Assembly: GCF_001580545.1 (NCBI RefSeq)
Contig: NZ_LRBG01000008.1
Span: 1-64,000, forward strand
DNA length: 64,000 bases
Source of the DNA: Paraburkholderia monticola
Lineage (GTDB): Bacteria > Pseudomonadota > Gammaproteobacteria > Burkholderiales > Burkholderiaceae
Direction: 5' to 3'
The position numbers and the translations under genes are program-made. The notes below the pieces were generated by a model. The model was not told the DNA's origin. It searched no databases and was given only the letters and a program-made list of their open reading frames with translations. Shown piece by piece: positions 43,887-58,470 of the stretch. Position 1 is the stretch's first letter. Every line of letters starts with the position of its first letter.

Positions 43887-44884
43887 TTCGCGCCCTCCCC
43901 TTTCTCGAGACGCAGCAGCATGATTTTCGAAATCGCCAGCACGATGAAAGTAATCACGAACAGGATCAGGCCGAGCTCCATCAGCGCCGACGTATGCAGG
44001 CCCGGGTCCGCTTCCGCGAACTCGTTGGCGAGCGCCGACGTGATGCTGTTGCCCGGCGAAAACAGCGAAATGTTGTCGAGCAGGTTGGTGTTGCCGATCA
44101 CGAACGTGACCGCCATCGTCTCACCGAGCGCGCGGCCGAGGCCGAGCATGACGCCGCCGATCACACCGCTCTTCGTGAAAGGCAGCACGATCTTCCACAT
44201 CACTTCCCAGGTCGTGCAGCCGATACCGTAGGCCGATTCCTTCAGCAGCACCGGCGTCACTTCGAACACGTCGCGCATCACCGAGGCGATGTACGGGATG
44301 ATCATGATCGCGAGGATCACGCCCGCGCACAGAATGCCGATGCCGATCGGCGGGCCCGAGAACAGCGCGCCGACGATCGGAATGCCGCCGAGCACCGCGC
44401 CGAGCGGCTTCTGGAACCACATTGCGAAGATCGGCGCGAACACGAGCAGACCCCACATGCCGTACACGATCGACGGAATCGCGGCGAGCAGCTCGATCGC
44501 GATGCCGAGCGGCCGGCGCAGCCAGGCGGGCGACAGTTCGGTCAGGAATAGCGCAATGCCGAAGCTGACCGGCACCGCGATGATGAGCGCAATGATCGAC
44601 GTCGCAAGGGTGCCGTAGATCGGCACGAGCGCGCCAAATTGCTTGCTGGGTGGATCCCAGACTGCGGTCCACAGGAACGCGAGACCGAACTCGCGAATCG
44701 ACGGCATCGAGGCGATGATCAGCGACACGATGATGCCGCCGAGCAGCAACAGCGTAACGATGGCGGAAAGGCGTGCGAGGCCGCCGAAGACCACATCGCC
44801 GGAACGACCAGGCGCTTTCTGCTGCGACGCGCTGCCAGGCGGAGTGGCCCGGCCCGTGCCGGACGCTAGACGAATATCGGACAT
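43883..44884 (-). CDS. pstC: Phosphate ABC transporter permease PstC
   Basis: A 333-residue inner-membrane subunit. After an N-terminal cytoplasmic tail come six helices. [38 protein letters not shown], the EAA loop [21 protein letters not shown] and [16 protein letters not shown] are diagnostic. I choose ATG 44884 because it gives family-like length (E. coli 319). The alternative start 44971 would abut the strong hairpin at 44973-44996. The four-base overlap with pstA supports strict co-translation. Confidence 0.95.
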   Translation of the reverse strand: MSDIRLASGTGRATPPGSASQQKAPGRSGDVVFGGLARLSAIVTLLLLGGIIVSLIIASMPSIREFGLAFLWTAVWDPPSKQFGALVPIYGTLATSIIALIIAVPVSFGIALFLTELSPAWLRRPLGIAIELLAAIPSIVYGMWGLLVFAPIFAMWFQKPLGAVLGGIPIVGALFSGPPIGIGILCAGVILAIMIIPYIASVMRDVFEVTPVLLKESAYGIGCTTWEVMWKIVLPFTKSGVIGGVMLGLGRALGETMAVTFVIGNTNLLDNISLFSPGNSITSALANEFAEADPGLHTSALMELGLILFVITFIVLAISKIMLLRLEKGEGAK

Positions 44885-44972
44885 GAGAGCCTGAGGGACC
44901 TGTTTCCAGTTGCCGGACGACACATGTCGGGCGGTCGGTAATGCTTGCGGCACATGCCGCATCAATGTCATA

Positions 44973-44996
44973 GGCCGTCCTCATACGAGGACGGCC
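44973..44996 (-). terminator. Strong hairpin between pstS and pstC
   Basis: A perfect 10-bp stem GGCCGTCCTC/GAGGACGGCC closed by a four-base loop. No T run follows on the minus strand, so it is more likely an mRNA-stabilising or partial-stop hairpin than a full terminator. It would protect the upstream pstS message and raise PstS above the membrane subunits. Confidence 0.75.
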
Positions 44997-45007
44997 AGGA
45001 TACGACA

Positions 45008-45033
45008 GGGCGCGGCGTCGACCGGCCGCGCCC
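45008..45033 (-). other. Second hairpin between pstS and pstC
   Basis: A perfect 9-bp stem GGGCGCGGC/GCCGCGCCC with an 8-base loop, immediately downstream of the pstS stop. Together with the hairpin at 44973-44996 it forms a tandem of stable structures at the end of the pstS message. Confidence 0.7.
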
Positions 45034-45059
45034 GCGCGCGATCAGCGCGCCTGTGCCAC

Positions 45060-46091
45060 TTACTCGGCCAGCGTCTTGCCTGCCGAATCCTTCACCTTCT
45101 GCTTCCACTGCGTGCGGATTTCCGAGACGACCGATTCCGGCAGCGAGATGTAGTCCAGATCGTTCGCAGCCGTGCCGCCGTTCTTGAACGCCCAGTCGAA
45201 GAACTTCAGCGTTTCCGTGCCTTGCGGCGCCTTGTCCTGCGTCGTGTGCAGCAGCACGAACGTCGCGCCGACGATCGGCCATGCGTTCTTGCCCGGCTCG
45301 TTCGTCAGGATCTGGTAGAACGACTTCGACCAGTCCGCGCCAGCAGCCGCCGCCTTGAACGTTTCGGTCTGCGGCTGAACCACAGCGCCGGCTTCGTTCT
45401 TCATCGCGACGTAATTCATGTGGTTCTGCTTCGCGTATGCCCATTCGACGTAGCCGATGGCGCCCGGCAGACGCTGCACGAATGCCGCGACGCCGTCGTT
45501 GCCCTTGCCGCCCGTGCCGGTCGGCCAGTTGACCGTCGAACCTTCACCGACCTTCGCCTTCCATTCCGGGTTGACCTTCGACAGGTAGTTCGTCCAGATG
45601 AAGCTGGTGCCCGAACCGTCGGCGCGGCGCACCACGGCGATGTCCAGATCCGGCAGCTTGACCTTCGGGTTCAGCGCGGCGATCGCCGGGTCATTCCACT
45701 TCTTGATCTTGCCCAGGTAGATGTCGCCGAGCACTTCACCCGACAGCACCAGTTCGCCCGGCTTCACGCCCGGCACGTTGACGGCCGGCACCACGCCGCC
45801 GACCACCGTCGGGAACTGGAACAGGCCTTCCTTGGCGAGTTCGTCGTCCTTCAGCGGCGCGTCCGAACCGGCGAAATCGACGGTCTTCGCGACGATCTGC
45901 TTCACGCCGCCCGAGGAACCGATACCTTGGTAGTTGACCTTGCCGCCGCCGGACTTCTGATAAGCGTCGGCCCACTTCGTATAGATCGGTGCCGCGAACG
46001 TGCTGCCCGCGCCGGTGATGTCTGCTGCTTGCGCTGCGATTGCGAAGAGCGCGCCAGCGACGCCAGCGAACACGGTTTGCATCAATTTCAT
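45060..46091 (-). CDS. pstS: Phosphate-binding periplasmic protein PstS
   Basis: A 343-residue binding protein that delivers phosphate to the PstCAB importer. A signal peptide ends in AIAAQA (cleavage about residue 22), and the mature protein starts [22 protein letters not shown]. Phosphate-contact segments [18 protein letters not shown] and [16 protein letters not shown] are all present. The start at 46091 has GGAGG five bases upstream and sits behind a double Pho box. It is the first gene of the pstSCAB-phoU-phoBR operon. Confidence 0.97.
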   Translation of the reverse strand: MKLMQTVFAGVAGALFAIAAQAADITGAGSTFAAPIYTKWADAYQKSGGGKVNYQGIGSSGGVKQIVAKTVDFAGSDAPLKDDELAKEGLFQFPTVVGGVVPAVNVPGVKPGELVLSGEVLGDIYLGKIKKWNDPAIAALNPKVKLPDLDIAVVRRADGSGTSFIWTNYLSKVNPEWKAKVGEGSTVNWPTGTGGKGNDGVAAFVQRLPGAIGYVEWAYAKQNHMNYVAMKNEAGAVVQPQTETFKAAAAGADWSKSFYQILTNEPGKNAWPIVGATFVLLHTTQDKAPQGTETLKFFDWAFKNGGTAANDLDYISLPESVVSEIRTQWKQKVKDSAGKTLAE

Positions 46092-46163
46092 GAGACCTCC
46101 AAGGGAGTGTGAGCGTGTAGTGTGAGCGGAAAACGCGAACACCGCGAAGCTTAGGGTCTCTTT

Positions 46164-46202
46164 ATGACAAAAACGTGACTGATCGTGAATCAGATGTGAC
46201 AG
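46164..46202 (-). promoter_or_regulatory. Tandem Pho boxes upstream of pstS
   Basis: Read on the minus strand: CTGTCAC, GATTCAC, CAGTCAC and TTGTCAT, with repeat spacings of 11, 10 and 11 bases, i.e. two PhoB boxes side by side. A TAAGCT -10-like box lies ten bases after the last half-site, the correct distance for a PhoB-activated promoter. Four half-sites suggest strong cooperative activation. Confidence 0.85.
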
Positions 46203-46245
46203 TAATATTACCGGGTGAAAGGTGCCGGAGCCGGCAAATTGCTGC

Positions 46246-46272
46246 TACTGCGATGCGGGTTGCATCGCAGTA
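46246..46272 (-). terminator. Possible terminator between glmM and pstS
   Basis: A perfect 11-bp stem TACTGCGATGC/GCATCGCAGTA with a 5-base loop, upstream of the pstS Pho boxes and 180 bases downstream of glmM. Only a weak T stretch follows (AATTT). It probably insulates pstS from read-through. A GCAGGCGGC-type imperfect repeat lies at 46391-46418, nearer glmM. Confidence 0.55.
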
Positions 46273-46451
46273 CGCAAGGAAGGCGGAAAAGATGGGGCGT
46301 GAACGTTTGCGCTCAGCGTGGGGGCGGGTTTTTGTGCGGGATGCGCCGGACTTTTGGCGGACGCGGGGTGGGCCTGGCTGCCCTGGGAAGGCAGGCGGCA
46401 GCAGGCGGCGGCAGGCGGTCTCCACCGGCCGCCCGCCTACCTCGAAGCCGA

Positions 46452-47810
46452 TCAGGCCGTTGCTTCCCGCACGGCTTCGGCAATCGCTTCCGAATGTTCA
46501 AGCGCATCCGCGACGTTCTGCGCCTCGACCATCACGCGCAGGACCGGTTCGGTGCCCGACGCGCGGATCAGCACGCGGCCGCGGCCGTCGAGCGCGCCTT
46601 CGGCCTCCTTGATCGCGCGACGGATCGTCTCGCTGCCCTTCCAGTCCGCGCCGGGCTTCATGCGCACGTTGATCAGCTTCTGCGGAAACAGCGTGATGCC
46701 ATCGAGCAGATCCGCGAGCGATTTGCCGCTGCGCTGCATCGCCGCGAGCACGAGCAGCGCGGACACGATACCGTCGCCAGTCGAATGGCGATCGAGCGAC
46801 AGAATGTGACCCGAGCCTTCCGCGCCGAGCTGCCAGCCGTGCTCGCGAAGCTGCTCGAGCACATAGCGGTCGCCGACCGCGGCACGCACGAACTTGACGC
46901 CGGCGTGCTGCAGCGCGACTTCCACGGCCATGTTGGTCATCAGCGTACCGACCGCTCCTTCCACGTGGCCCGCGGTCGCGATGCGGTCCTTGACCAGCAC
47001 GTACAACAGTTCGTCGCCATTGAACAGGCGGCCGGACGCGTCGACGACCTGCAGACGGTCGGCGTCGCCATCGAGCGCGATGCCGAGGTCCGCGTGGTTC
47101 GCCCGCACCGCGCGAACCAGCGCATCCGGCGCGGTCGCACCGACGCCGTCGTTGATATTGAAGCCGTTCGGCGAGACGCCGATCGGGATCACTTCCGCGC
47201 CGAGTTCATGGAACACGTGCGGCGCGACGTCGTACGCGGCGCCATGTGCGCAATCGACGACGAGCTTCATGCCGCGCAGGTCGTACGCGGCCGGGAACGT
47301 GCTCTTGCAGAACTCGATGTAGCGGCCAGCCGCGTCGTCGAGACGACGCGCCTTGCCCAGTCGCTCCGAGGCCGCGCACGCGAGCGGCAACTCGAGCTGC
47401 TCTTCGATTTGCGCCTCGACGTCGTCCGGCAGCTTGTTGCCGTCGGCCGAAAAGAACTTGATGCCATTGTCGTAGTACGGGTTGTGCGACGCGCTGATCA
47501 CGACGCCCGCGGCAAGCCGCAGCGCACGCGTCAGATAGGCGATGCCGGGCGTCGGCATCGGGCCGGCCAGCATCACGTCGACGCCGGCCGCCGAAAAGCC
47601 CGATTCGAGCGCGGCTTCGAGCATGTAGCCGGACACCCGGGTATCTTTGCCGATCAGCACCGTCGGACGCGTGCCCGTTTTGGCCCAACGATCGGCGCCC
47701 GCGAGCACTTTGCCGGCCGCGTAGCCGAGCCGCAACACGAATTCCGGTGTGATCGGACCTTCGCCGACCTTGCCTCGAATGCCGTCCGTTCCGAAGTAAC
47801 GACGTGCCAT
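46452..47810 (-). CDS. glmM: Phosphoglucosamine mutase
   Basis: A 452-residue enzyme that interconverts glucosamine-6-phosphate and glucosamine-1-phosphate on the way to UDP-GlcNAc. The start [23 protein letters not shown] is the usual one. The phosphoserine loop is [18 protein letters not shown] (Ser about 108), the metal loop is [12 protein letters not shown], and [15 protein letters not shown] closes the phosphate-binding domain. A GGGAG site precedes the ATG. It lies 29 bases after folP, with which it is usually co-transcribed. Confidence 0.97.
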   Translation of the reverse strand: MARRYFGTDGIRGKVGEGPITPEFVLRLGYAAGKVLAGADRWAKTGTRPTVLIGKDTRVSGYMLEAALESGFSAAGVDVMLAGPMPTPGIAYLTRALRLAAGVVISASHNPYYDNGIKFFSADGNKLPDDVEAQIEEQLELPLACAASERLGKARRLDDAAGRYIEFCKSTFPAAYDLRGMKLVVDCAHGAAYDVAPHVFHELGAEVIPIGVSPNGFNINDGVGATAPDALVRAVRANHADLGIALDGDADRLQVVDASGRLFNGDELLYVLVKDRIATAGHVEGAVGTLMTNMAVEVALQHAGVKFVRAAVGDRYVLEQLREHGWQLGAEGSGHILSLDRHSTGDGIVSALLVLAAMQRSGKSLADLLDGITLFPQKLINVRMKPGADWKGSETIRRAIKEAEGALDGRGRVLIRASGTEPVLRVMVEAQNVADALEHSEAIAEAVREATA

Positions 47811-47839
47811 ATTTGATCTCCCTGTATCTGACTGAGGGT

Positions 47840-48739
47840 TCAACCGTGCGCGCGGCTCGCCTTGGCCGCGTCGCGTAGGGTTGCCCATACTTTCAATGCA
47901 TCGACTGTTTGTGCGACGTCGTGTACGCGCAGAATCGCGGCGCCCCGCTCGGCCGCGCACACCGCCGCGGCGATGCTGCCGGCCACGCGCTCTGGCGCGG
48001 GGCGCCCCGTCACCGCGCCGATCATCGACTTGCGCGACACACCCGCAAGGATCGGATACGGCGACGCGGCGCGCGGCGCCGTGTCCCGCAGATGCGCGAG
48101 CAACGCATAGTTGTGCTCGACGACGGTCTTGCCGAAGCCGAAACCCGGATCGACGCTGATGCGCTCGCGCGCAATCCCCGCCTGCTGCAACGTCGCGACG
48201 CGCTCCTCCAGGAACTGGCGCACGTCGCCGACGACGTCGTCATAGTGCGGCTCGCCGACTTGCATGGTCTGCGGTTCACCGAGCATATGCATCACGCAAA
48301 TGCCGCAGTCGCTGTCGCGCACCGCGTCGATCGCGCCGGGCATGCGGAAACCCCAGATGTCGTTGATCAGGTCGGCGCCCGCATTCAACGCATGACGCAT
48401 CACTTCCGGCTTGTACGTATCGACCGACAACGGCACGTTCGCGCCGCGCAGTTGTTCGATGAGCGGCAGCACGCGCTCCAGTTCTTCGTCGAGCGGCACC
48501 GGCGGCGCGCCTGGACGCGTCGATTCGCCGCCGATGTCGATGATGTCAGCGCCCTCGAGCATCATGCGCTCGGCCTGGCGCAGCGCATCGCCGCGCATCG
48601 CGTACAGGCCGCCATCGGAAAAGGAATCGGGTGTGACGTTCAGGATGCCCATGACCAACGGGCGTTCAAACGTCAGCTTGAAGCGGCCGCATTGCAACGG
48701 CTCTGGAAGGGGAACGGAAGAAGAATCGACTGTCGACAC
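47840..48739 (-). CDS. folP: Dihydropteroate synthase
   Basis: A 299-residue TIM-barrel enzyme that joins p-aminobenzoate to dihydropterin pyrophosphate, the sulfonamide target. Diagnostic stretches are [38 protein letters not shown] and [16 protein letters not shown], ending with [16 protein letters not shown] and RVHDV. The start is uncertain: GTG at 48739 is chosen, with GTG at 48754 as an alternative. Codons further upstream lie inside the ftsH terminator hairpin and are unlikely. Confidence 0.94.
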   Translation of the reverse strand: MSTVDSSSVPLPEPLQCGRFKLTFERPLVMGILNVTPDSFSDGGLYAMRGDALRQAERMMLEGADIIDIGGESTRPGAPPVPLDEELERVLPLIEQLRGANVPLSVDTYKPEVMRHALNAGADLINDIWGFRMPGAIDAVRDSDCGICVMHMLGEPQTMQVGEPHYDDVVGDVRQFLEERVATLQQAGIARERISVDPGFGFGKTVVEHNYALLAHLRDTAPRAASPYPILAGVSRKSMIGAVTGRPAPERVAGSIAAAVCAAERGAAILRVHDVAQTVDALKVWATLRDAAKASRAHG

Positions 48740-48776
48740 GTAGCAGTGCTTCACTTGGAACGGATAAATGCAAAAC

Positions 48777-48801
48777 GGGCCGGTGTGTAGCACACCGGCC
48801 C
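48777..48801 (-). terminator. Hairpin terminator between ftsH and folP
   Basis: A perfect 11-bp stem GGGCCGGTGTG/CACACCGGCCC with a 3-base loop, followed on the minus strand by GTTTTGCATTT. It sits just after the ftsH stop, so it may partly separate ftsH from the folP-glmM message. Confidence 0.7.
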
Positions 48802-48822
48802 GCACTTTCTACTGGTTACCGA

Positions 48823-50712
<1,890 letters not shown>

Positions 50713-50901
50713 AGCACCACTCCTTCACTTAGACGGGCGCCTACATTTGCCTTGCGGCACCACGAAAGCATTCTAATCCAGTCCGCAGACCCCTGCCATA
50801 ACGTTTCGCTACCGCGGAAATAGGGTTGCGGACCGGTTTGACGCCGGTCTCCGACGCATCGGATTCGTTATTGGCAGAGGTAGAACCGGCTTGGCGCCCC
50901 C

Positions 50902-51564
50902 TTATGCGGGACGTTTCAAATGCTTACCCAAAATAAATGTTTCTGACGATTTATCCCGCGACGCCTTAGGCTTGCGAGCCCCCACCACCTTGAACTGGCG
51001 TTTAAACTTTTCGACGATCTGACTATAGCCACTGCCGTGAAAGCATTTGACTAAAAGGGCGCCATCCGATTTAAGGTGATTTTGCGCGAATTCGAGCGCG
51101 AGGTCACACAAATGCTCGATCCGCGCCGCATCCGCGATCGCCACGCCAGACAGGTTGGGTGCCATATCCGAAATTACAAGGTCTACTTGGCGCGCGCCGA
51201 CCAATTCTTCGAGTTGCACCAGCACCGAGTCATCGCGGAAATCGCCCTGAATGAAGTGGACGTCGGCCACGGGCTCCATCGGCAGGATGTCGAGCGCGAT
51301 GATCGTGCCGTCGATACCGCCTTCGCGTTCCGCGTTGCGCTGCGCGCCGCCCGCGAGCTTGTTGCGCGCGTACTGGCTCCAGCTGCCTGGAGTGGAACCC
51401 AGATCGACGATCACCTGCCCCGGACGGATCAGCTTGTCCTGCTCGTCGATTTCCTTGAGCTTGTAGGCCGCGCGGGCGCGATAGCCTTCCCGCTGCGCCA
51501 TTTTGACGTACGGGTCATTGATGTGGTCATGCAGCCACGCGGTATTGAACTTGTTTTTTGCCAT
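50902..51564 (-). CDS. rlmE: 23S rRNA 2'-O-ribose methyltransferase RlmE (FtsJ/RrmJ)
   Basis: A 220-residue SAM-dependent enzyme that methylates U2552 of 23S rRNA. The start [35 protein letters not shown] contains the first catalytic Lys, and [16 protein letters not shown] is the SAM loop. The Asp of the K-D-K-E tetrad is in [10 protein letters not shown], the second Lys in LLVKCFHG and the Glu in SSETFILGK. It lies upstream of ftsH, the same order as in E. coli. It is divergent from yhbY. Confidence 0.96.
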   Translation of the reverse strand: MAKNKFNTAWLHDHINDPYVKMAQREGYRARAAYKLKEIDEQDKLIRPGQVIVDLGSTPGSWSQYARNKLAGGAQRNAEREGGIDGTIIALDILPMEPVADVHFIQGDFRDDSVLVQLEELVGARQVDLVISDMAPNLSGVAIADAARIEHLCDLALEFAQNHLKSDGALLVKCFHGSGYSQIVEKFKRQFKVVGARKPKASRDKSSETFILGKHLKRPA

Positions 51565-51753
51565 TAAAGATTGAACTATTGCTGCGTCGGGTCGCGCTTT
51601 AGGGGATAATACGCGGTTAATTCGCGCGGCCCCGCCAAACTGGCGACCATCCGCGATTCTGTTGTTCTGACGCGCGCCCTGTTGAATCAAGCCGCCCGAA
51701 TCGCTCGGGCGAAAACGCAGGAGCCGCTATTTTAGTCGAGTCTTCCACTTTCC

Positions 51754-52284
51754 ATGCCAGCCCTCAAAGTCTCTTCCGACCAACGCGCCGAGTTGCGCTC
51801 CCAGGCACATGCGCTCAAACCGGTGGTGCTCGTCGGCGCCGAAGGCTTGACCGACGCGGTGCTCGCTGAAATCAAGGTGCACCTCGCCGCGCATCAACTG
51901 ATCAAGATCCGCGTGTTCGGCGACGAGCGCGAGGATCGCATCGCCATCTACGAAGAAATCTGCGACACGTTGAACGCGGCGCCGATCCAGCATATCGGCA
52001 AGCTGCTCGTGATCTGGAAGCCCGAATCGGCGCAGCCGGCGGCAAAAACGAAGCGTGGCGCGTTGCCGAGCGCGCGCGAAGCGGCCGCCGAAGAAGCCCG
52101 CCCCGCCAAGGGACGCGCGCCGCGCGTCGTCAAGGTCGTCAAGCCGACCGACGTGCCGTTGCGCAAGCCGCGAGCCAAAGCGGTGCTGGTGCGCGGCAAT
52201 GAACGCGTGACGCAAGGTGGCAACATCAAGCGAGCGAAAAAGCGTCAAACCAGCGCAAAGCGCTCGCATCAGTCGTCGAAGTAA
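51754..52284 (+). CDS. yhbY: Ribosome-assembly RNA-binding protein YhbY (CRS1-YhbY domain) with basic tail
   Basis: A 176-residue protein. The first ~95 residues are a CRS1-YhbY (CRM) domain: RAELRSQAHALKPVVLVGAEGLTDAVLAEI, a KxxH-like AAHQLIKIRVFGDER, and QHIGKLLVIWKP. YhbY binds pre-50S particles. The rest is a Lys/Arg/Ala-rich disordered tail absent from the E. coli protein (about 97 residues) and probably RNA-binding. It is divergent from rlmE, another ribosome-maturation gene. Confidence 0.92.
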   Translation: MPALKVSSDQRAELRSQAHALKPVVLVGAEGLTDAVLAEIKVHLAAHQLIKIRVFGDEREDRIAIYEEICDTLNAAPIQHIGKLLVIWKPESAQPAAKTKRGALPSAREAAAEEARPAKGRAPRVVKVVKPTDVPLRKPRAKAVLVRGNERVTQGGNIKRAKKRQTSAKRSHQSSK

Positions 52285-52415
52285 CCGAAGACGCGGCCGG
52301 GTGTGCGCCGCCGCTTCACGCGGCGCGGCGCCGGCCTCGAGAAAAAAGCTCGAAGCGTCTCGCGAGTGGGCTGCGGTTGGGCCGACCAAATCACGTCGTC
52401 AGCCGCACGCGAACC

Positions 52416-52943
52416 TCAGCCCACCACCTTCCCCGCGACTCCGCGCGCGCCCTCTTCCTCAGCCACCGCGTCTACACGCGCCGGCAGCAGCCACACCAGC
52501 GCAAGCCCCAGCAAGCTCTCGACCAGATAGAACAGACTCGACACGCCGTGCAAGATGCCGAAGCGCGTCGCATAAACGGAATGCCCGACGTCGCTGCCCG
52601 CCTCGAGCGCGGCAACGCGGATCGCGTTCATGAACGGCTGCAACGCGAAGTATCCAACCAGCACGCATACGAGCATGCCGGCGAGTAGCCAGCGCAAGCG
52701 GCGATACGCGCCACTCCCGCGCCGCACGAGCAGATTGGCCAGACCGAGCAGCAAGATGCCACAGACCACGCCAATCACGCCCTGAATACGAAACAGTTGC
52801 GCGGCGACAGAACCGGCCGTGCTCCGGTCGAGCGTCGTAAACAACACGGGCGCCACCGCATAGCCGATAGTCAGCAGACTACCGACCCACACCACCGTCA
52901 ACAGGCGGAAAAAACGATGCGGCATCAGAGACACCGGCGCCAT
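52416..52943 (-). CDS. DUF4149 membrane protein
   Basis: A 175-residue protein with four hydrophobic helices (about 13-31, 50-68, 84-104 and 135-152). The FFRLLTVVWVGSLLTIGYAVAPVLF N-terminus and the pattern GVVCGILLLGLANLL suit the DUF4149 family, of unknown function. Its ATG lies two bases after the greA stop, so translation is coupled to greA. An in-frame ATG at 52925 is the alternative start. It is convergent with yhbY. Confidence 0.87.
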   Translation of the reverse strand: MAPVSLMPHRFFRLLTVVWVGSLLTIGYAVAPVLFTTLDRSTAGSVAAQLFRIQGVIGVVCGILLLGLANLLVRRGSGAYRRLRWLLAGMLVCVLVGYFALQPFMNAIRVAALEAGSDVGHSVYATRFGILHGVSSLFYLVESLLGLALVWLLPARVDAVAEEEGARGVAGKVVG

Positions 52944-52945
52944 CC

Positions 52946-53422
52946 TCAGACGTAGCTGACCGCGATGATTTCGTATTCGCGCACACCGCCCGGCGCCTGC
53001 ACCGACGCGACGTCGCCTTCCGATTTGCCGATCAACGCACGCGCGATCGGCGAGCTGATCGAGATCAGGCCGTGATCGATGTCCGCTTCGTCGTCACCGA
53101 CGATCTGATATTTGACCGACGCACCCGATTCGAGGTCTTCGAGCTCGAGCGTCGCGCCGAACACCACACGGCCATCCGCTTCGACTTGCGACGGATCGAT
53201 CACCTGCGCACCCGCAAGCTTCGACTCGATTTCGGCGATGCGGCCTTCGATGAAGCCCTGCTTTTCCTTCGCAGCGTCGTATTCCGCGTTTTCCGACAGA
53301 TCGCCCTGGGCGCGCGCTTCCGCGATCGAGTTGATCACGGCCGGACGTTCAACCGATTTCAGGCGCTGCAATTCATCGCGCAGCATGTCTGCGCCGCGCT
53401 TCGTCAATGGAATAGTGCTCAT
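52946..53422 (-). CDS. greA: Transcription elongation factor GreA
   Basis: A 158-residue factor that rescues backtracked RNA polymerase by stimulating transcript cleavage. The N-terminal coiled coil begins [18 protein letters not shown], and its tip carries the acidic [22 protein letters not shown] motif needed for cleavage. The C-terminal FKBP-like domain ends VREYEIIAV. The ATG at 53422 gives normal length; the ribosome site is weak. The gene follows carB, but a large terminator lies between. Confidence 0.96.
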   Translation of the reverse strand: MSTIPLTKRGADMLRDELQRLKSVERPAVINSIAEARAQGDLSENAEYDAAKEKQGFIEGRIAEIESKLAGAQVIDPSQVEADGRVVFGATLELEDLESGASVKYQIVGDDEADIDHGLISISSPIARALIGKSEGDVASVQAPGGVREYEIIAVSYV

Positions 53423-53450
53423 AAACAACTCTGGAGGCAAAAAACGGCCA

Positions 53451-53545
53451 TAAAAAAAATCACCGCGGTTAAGTGCATTCCGCGAAAGCCGCCGCCCATG
53501 GACAGACCCGGGCCGCAGCACCTGCGGAACGCCGCTTAACCGCGG
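53451..53545 (-). terminator. Long-stem terminator after carB
   Basis: An outer 11-bp perfect stem CCGCGGTTAAG/CTTAACCGCGG (53463-53473 with 53535-53545) holds a ~60-base interior. Within it TTCCGC/GCGGAA extends the pairing after a small internal loop. On the minus strand eight Ts follow directly. It is unusually large for an intrinsic terminator. Confidence 0.75.
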
Positions 53546-53575
53546 CACTTACATCTTGGACAGGTAGTCGAAGCC

Positions 53576-56830
<3,255 letters not shown>

Positions 56831-56988
56831 AACGCTCTCGCTAATGTATTCCTGAATTCTTTCCGTCGGCGCGCGCCGTTTTCACGTTGCGCGCGCTGTT
56901 TCGCGGCACACCCGCCGACTCGTGCCGCGGGTTGCCGCGGCCGCCGCGAGCCGTGTCCGGCTGGCTGTGGCGGCCGGCCGTCACTGCT

Positions 56989-58143
56989 TCAAGCCGCTGC
57001 GTTCTTGCCGTTCTTGTGCGCGTCCATCAACGCGGTAAAGCGGTCGAACAGGTACGCGACGTCGTTCGGACCGGGCGATGCTTCCGGGTGGCCCTGGAAA
57101 CAGAACGCCGGCTTGTCGGTCAGCGCGAAGCCCTGCAGCGTGCCGTCGAACAGCGACACGTGGGTCACGCGCGCGTTGGCGGGCAGCGTGGCGGCATCGA
57201 CCGCGAAACCGTGGTTCTGCGACGTGATCACGACGCGGCCGTCTTCGAGATCCTTGACCGGGTGGTTCGCGCCGTGGTGGCCGGTCTTCATCTTCATCGT
57301 CTTCGCGCCGACCGCGAGGCCCATGATCTGGTGGCCGAGGCAAATGCCGAAGGTCGGGATGCCACGCTCGATGAACTGCTTCGTCGCCGCGATCGCGTAG
57401 TCGCACGGTTCCGGGTCGCCGGGGCCGTTCGACAGGAACACGCCATCCGGATTGAGCGCGAGTGCGTCAGCGGCGCTCGACTGCGCCGGCAGCACGGTGA
57501 CGTGGCAGCCGCGCTCGGCCAGCATGCGCAGGATGTTCTGCTTGACGCCGTAGTCGAATGCGACCACGCGGTACTTCGGCGCCTTCTGCTCGCCGTAGCC
57601 GCTGCCCAGACGCCATTCGGTTCGGGTCCACTCGTAGGTTTCCTGCGTCGATACGACCTTCGCGAGGTCCATGCCGGCGAGGCCCGGGAACGAGCGCGCG
57701 AGCTCGATGGCGCGGGCTTCGTCGTCCGAACCGGCGAGGATCGCGCCGTTTTGCGCGCCCTTGTCGCGCAGCACGCGGGTCAGCTTGCGGGTGTCGATGC
57801 CGGCGATGGCGACCACGCCTTCGTCCTGCAGGTATTGCGGGAGCGTGCGCTCCATGCGGAAGTTCGACGCGAGAACCGGCAGATCACGGATGATCAGGCC
57901 GGCGGCATGGACTTTCGTCGCTTCGACGTCTTCGGCGTTCACGCCGACGTTGCCGATATGCGGGTACGTGAGGGTCACGATCTGGCGCGCGTAACTCGGG
58001 TCAGTCAGGATTTCCTGATAGCCGGTGATGGCAGTGTTGAACACCACTTCACCGATGGTATGCCCGGGGGCGCCGATCGAATAACCACGAAAGACCGTGC
58101 CGTCGGCGAGCGCGAGTAGAGCGGGAGAAAATGACGGCAACAC
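56989..58143 (-). CDS. carA: Carbamoyl-phosphate synthase, small (glutaminase) subunit
   Basis: A 384-residue amidotransferase. The N-terminal domain opens [19 protein letters not shown] and has [20 protein letters not shown]. The class I glutaminase domain has its nucleophile Cys in [16 protein letters not shown] and the His/Glu pair in [12 protein letters not shown]. The GTG at 58143 is preceded by AAGGAG. The gap to carB is 158 bases. Confidence 0.97.
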   Translation of the reverse strand: MLPSFSPALLALADGTVFRGYSIGAPGHTIGEVVFNTAITGYQEILTDPSYARQIVTLTYPHIGNVGVNAEDVEATKVHAAGLIIRDLPVLASNFRMERTLPQYLQDEGVVAIAGIDTRKLTRVLRDKGAQNGAILAGSDDEARAIELARSFPGLAGMDLAKVVSTQETYEWTRTEWRLGSGYGEQKAPKYRVVAFDYGVKQNILRMLAERGCHVTVLPAQSSAADALALNPDGVFLSNGPGDPEPCDYAIAATKQFIERGIPTFGICLGHQIMGLAVGAKTMKMKTGHHGANHPVKDLEDGRVVITSQNHGFAVDAATLPANARVTHVSLFDGTLQGFALTDKPAFCFQGHPEASPGPNDVAYLFDRFTALMDAHKNGKNAAA

Positions 58144-58470
58144 GGGAGACTCCTTGGGGGAACACCCTGTTGCCACCTGTCTATCCGATTTCGAGCCGCA
58201 GCGAAACACATCCTGGATGCGCGCGCAGACTCGCTCGCGAGCTGCCGGTGACGCTGCAAGGGGCGCGATGGGTCCATTGTGTGGACGACTCGGCTGGGTG
58301 CGGGGCCCTTCTTGCTACGCCAATGGCGCGCGGCGGATGAACGGTATGGGGGAGGTAGGCGCTAGGGTGCGGGTTGATAAGCTCAAACCTTGAAATTATA
58401 GCCTGAATCCACCCTTCCCTCCAAATCCGAGATAGGCCGCGAAACTGGGACGGCACGCCGGTCAGGCCGC
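58144..58470 (-). other. Long leader and promoter region of carA
   Basis: No gene supported. A perfect TATAAT (58395-58400, minus) with TTGGAG (58419-58424) 18 bases upstream is the best promoter. It would give carA a leader of about 245 bases, long enough for attenuation-type or ArgR-dependent control. I find no convincing leader peptide or terminator hairpin in it. Confidence 0.5.

Noticed and set aside
58005..58277. Frame starting in the carA leader as a leader peptide
   Set aside because: It runs out of frame deep into carA and has no run of arginine or other control codons with a matching terminator.
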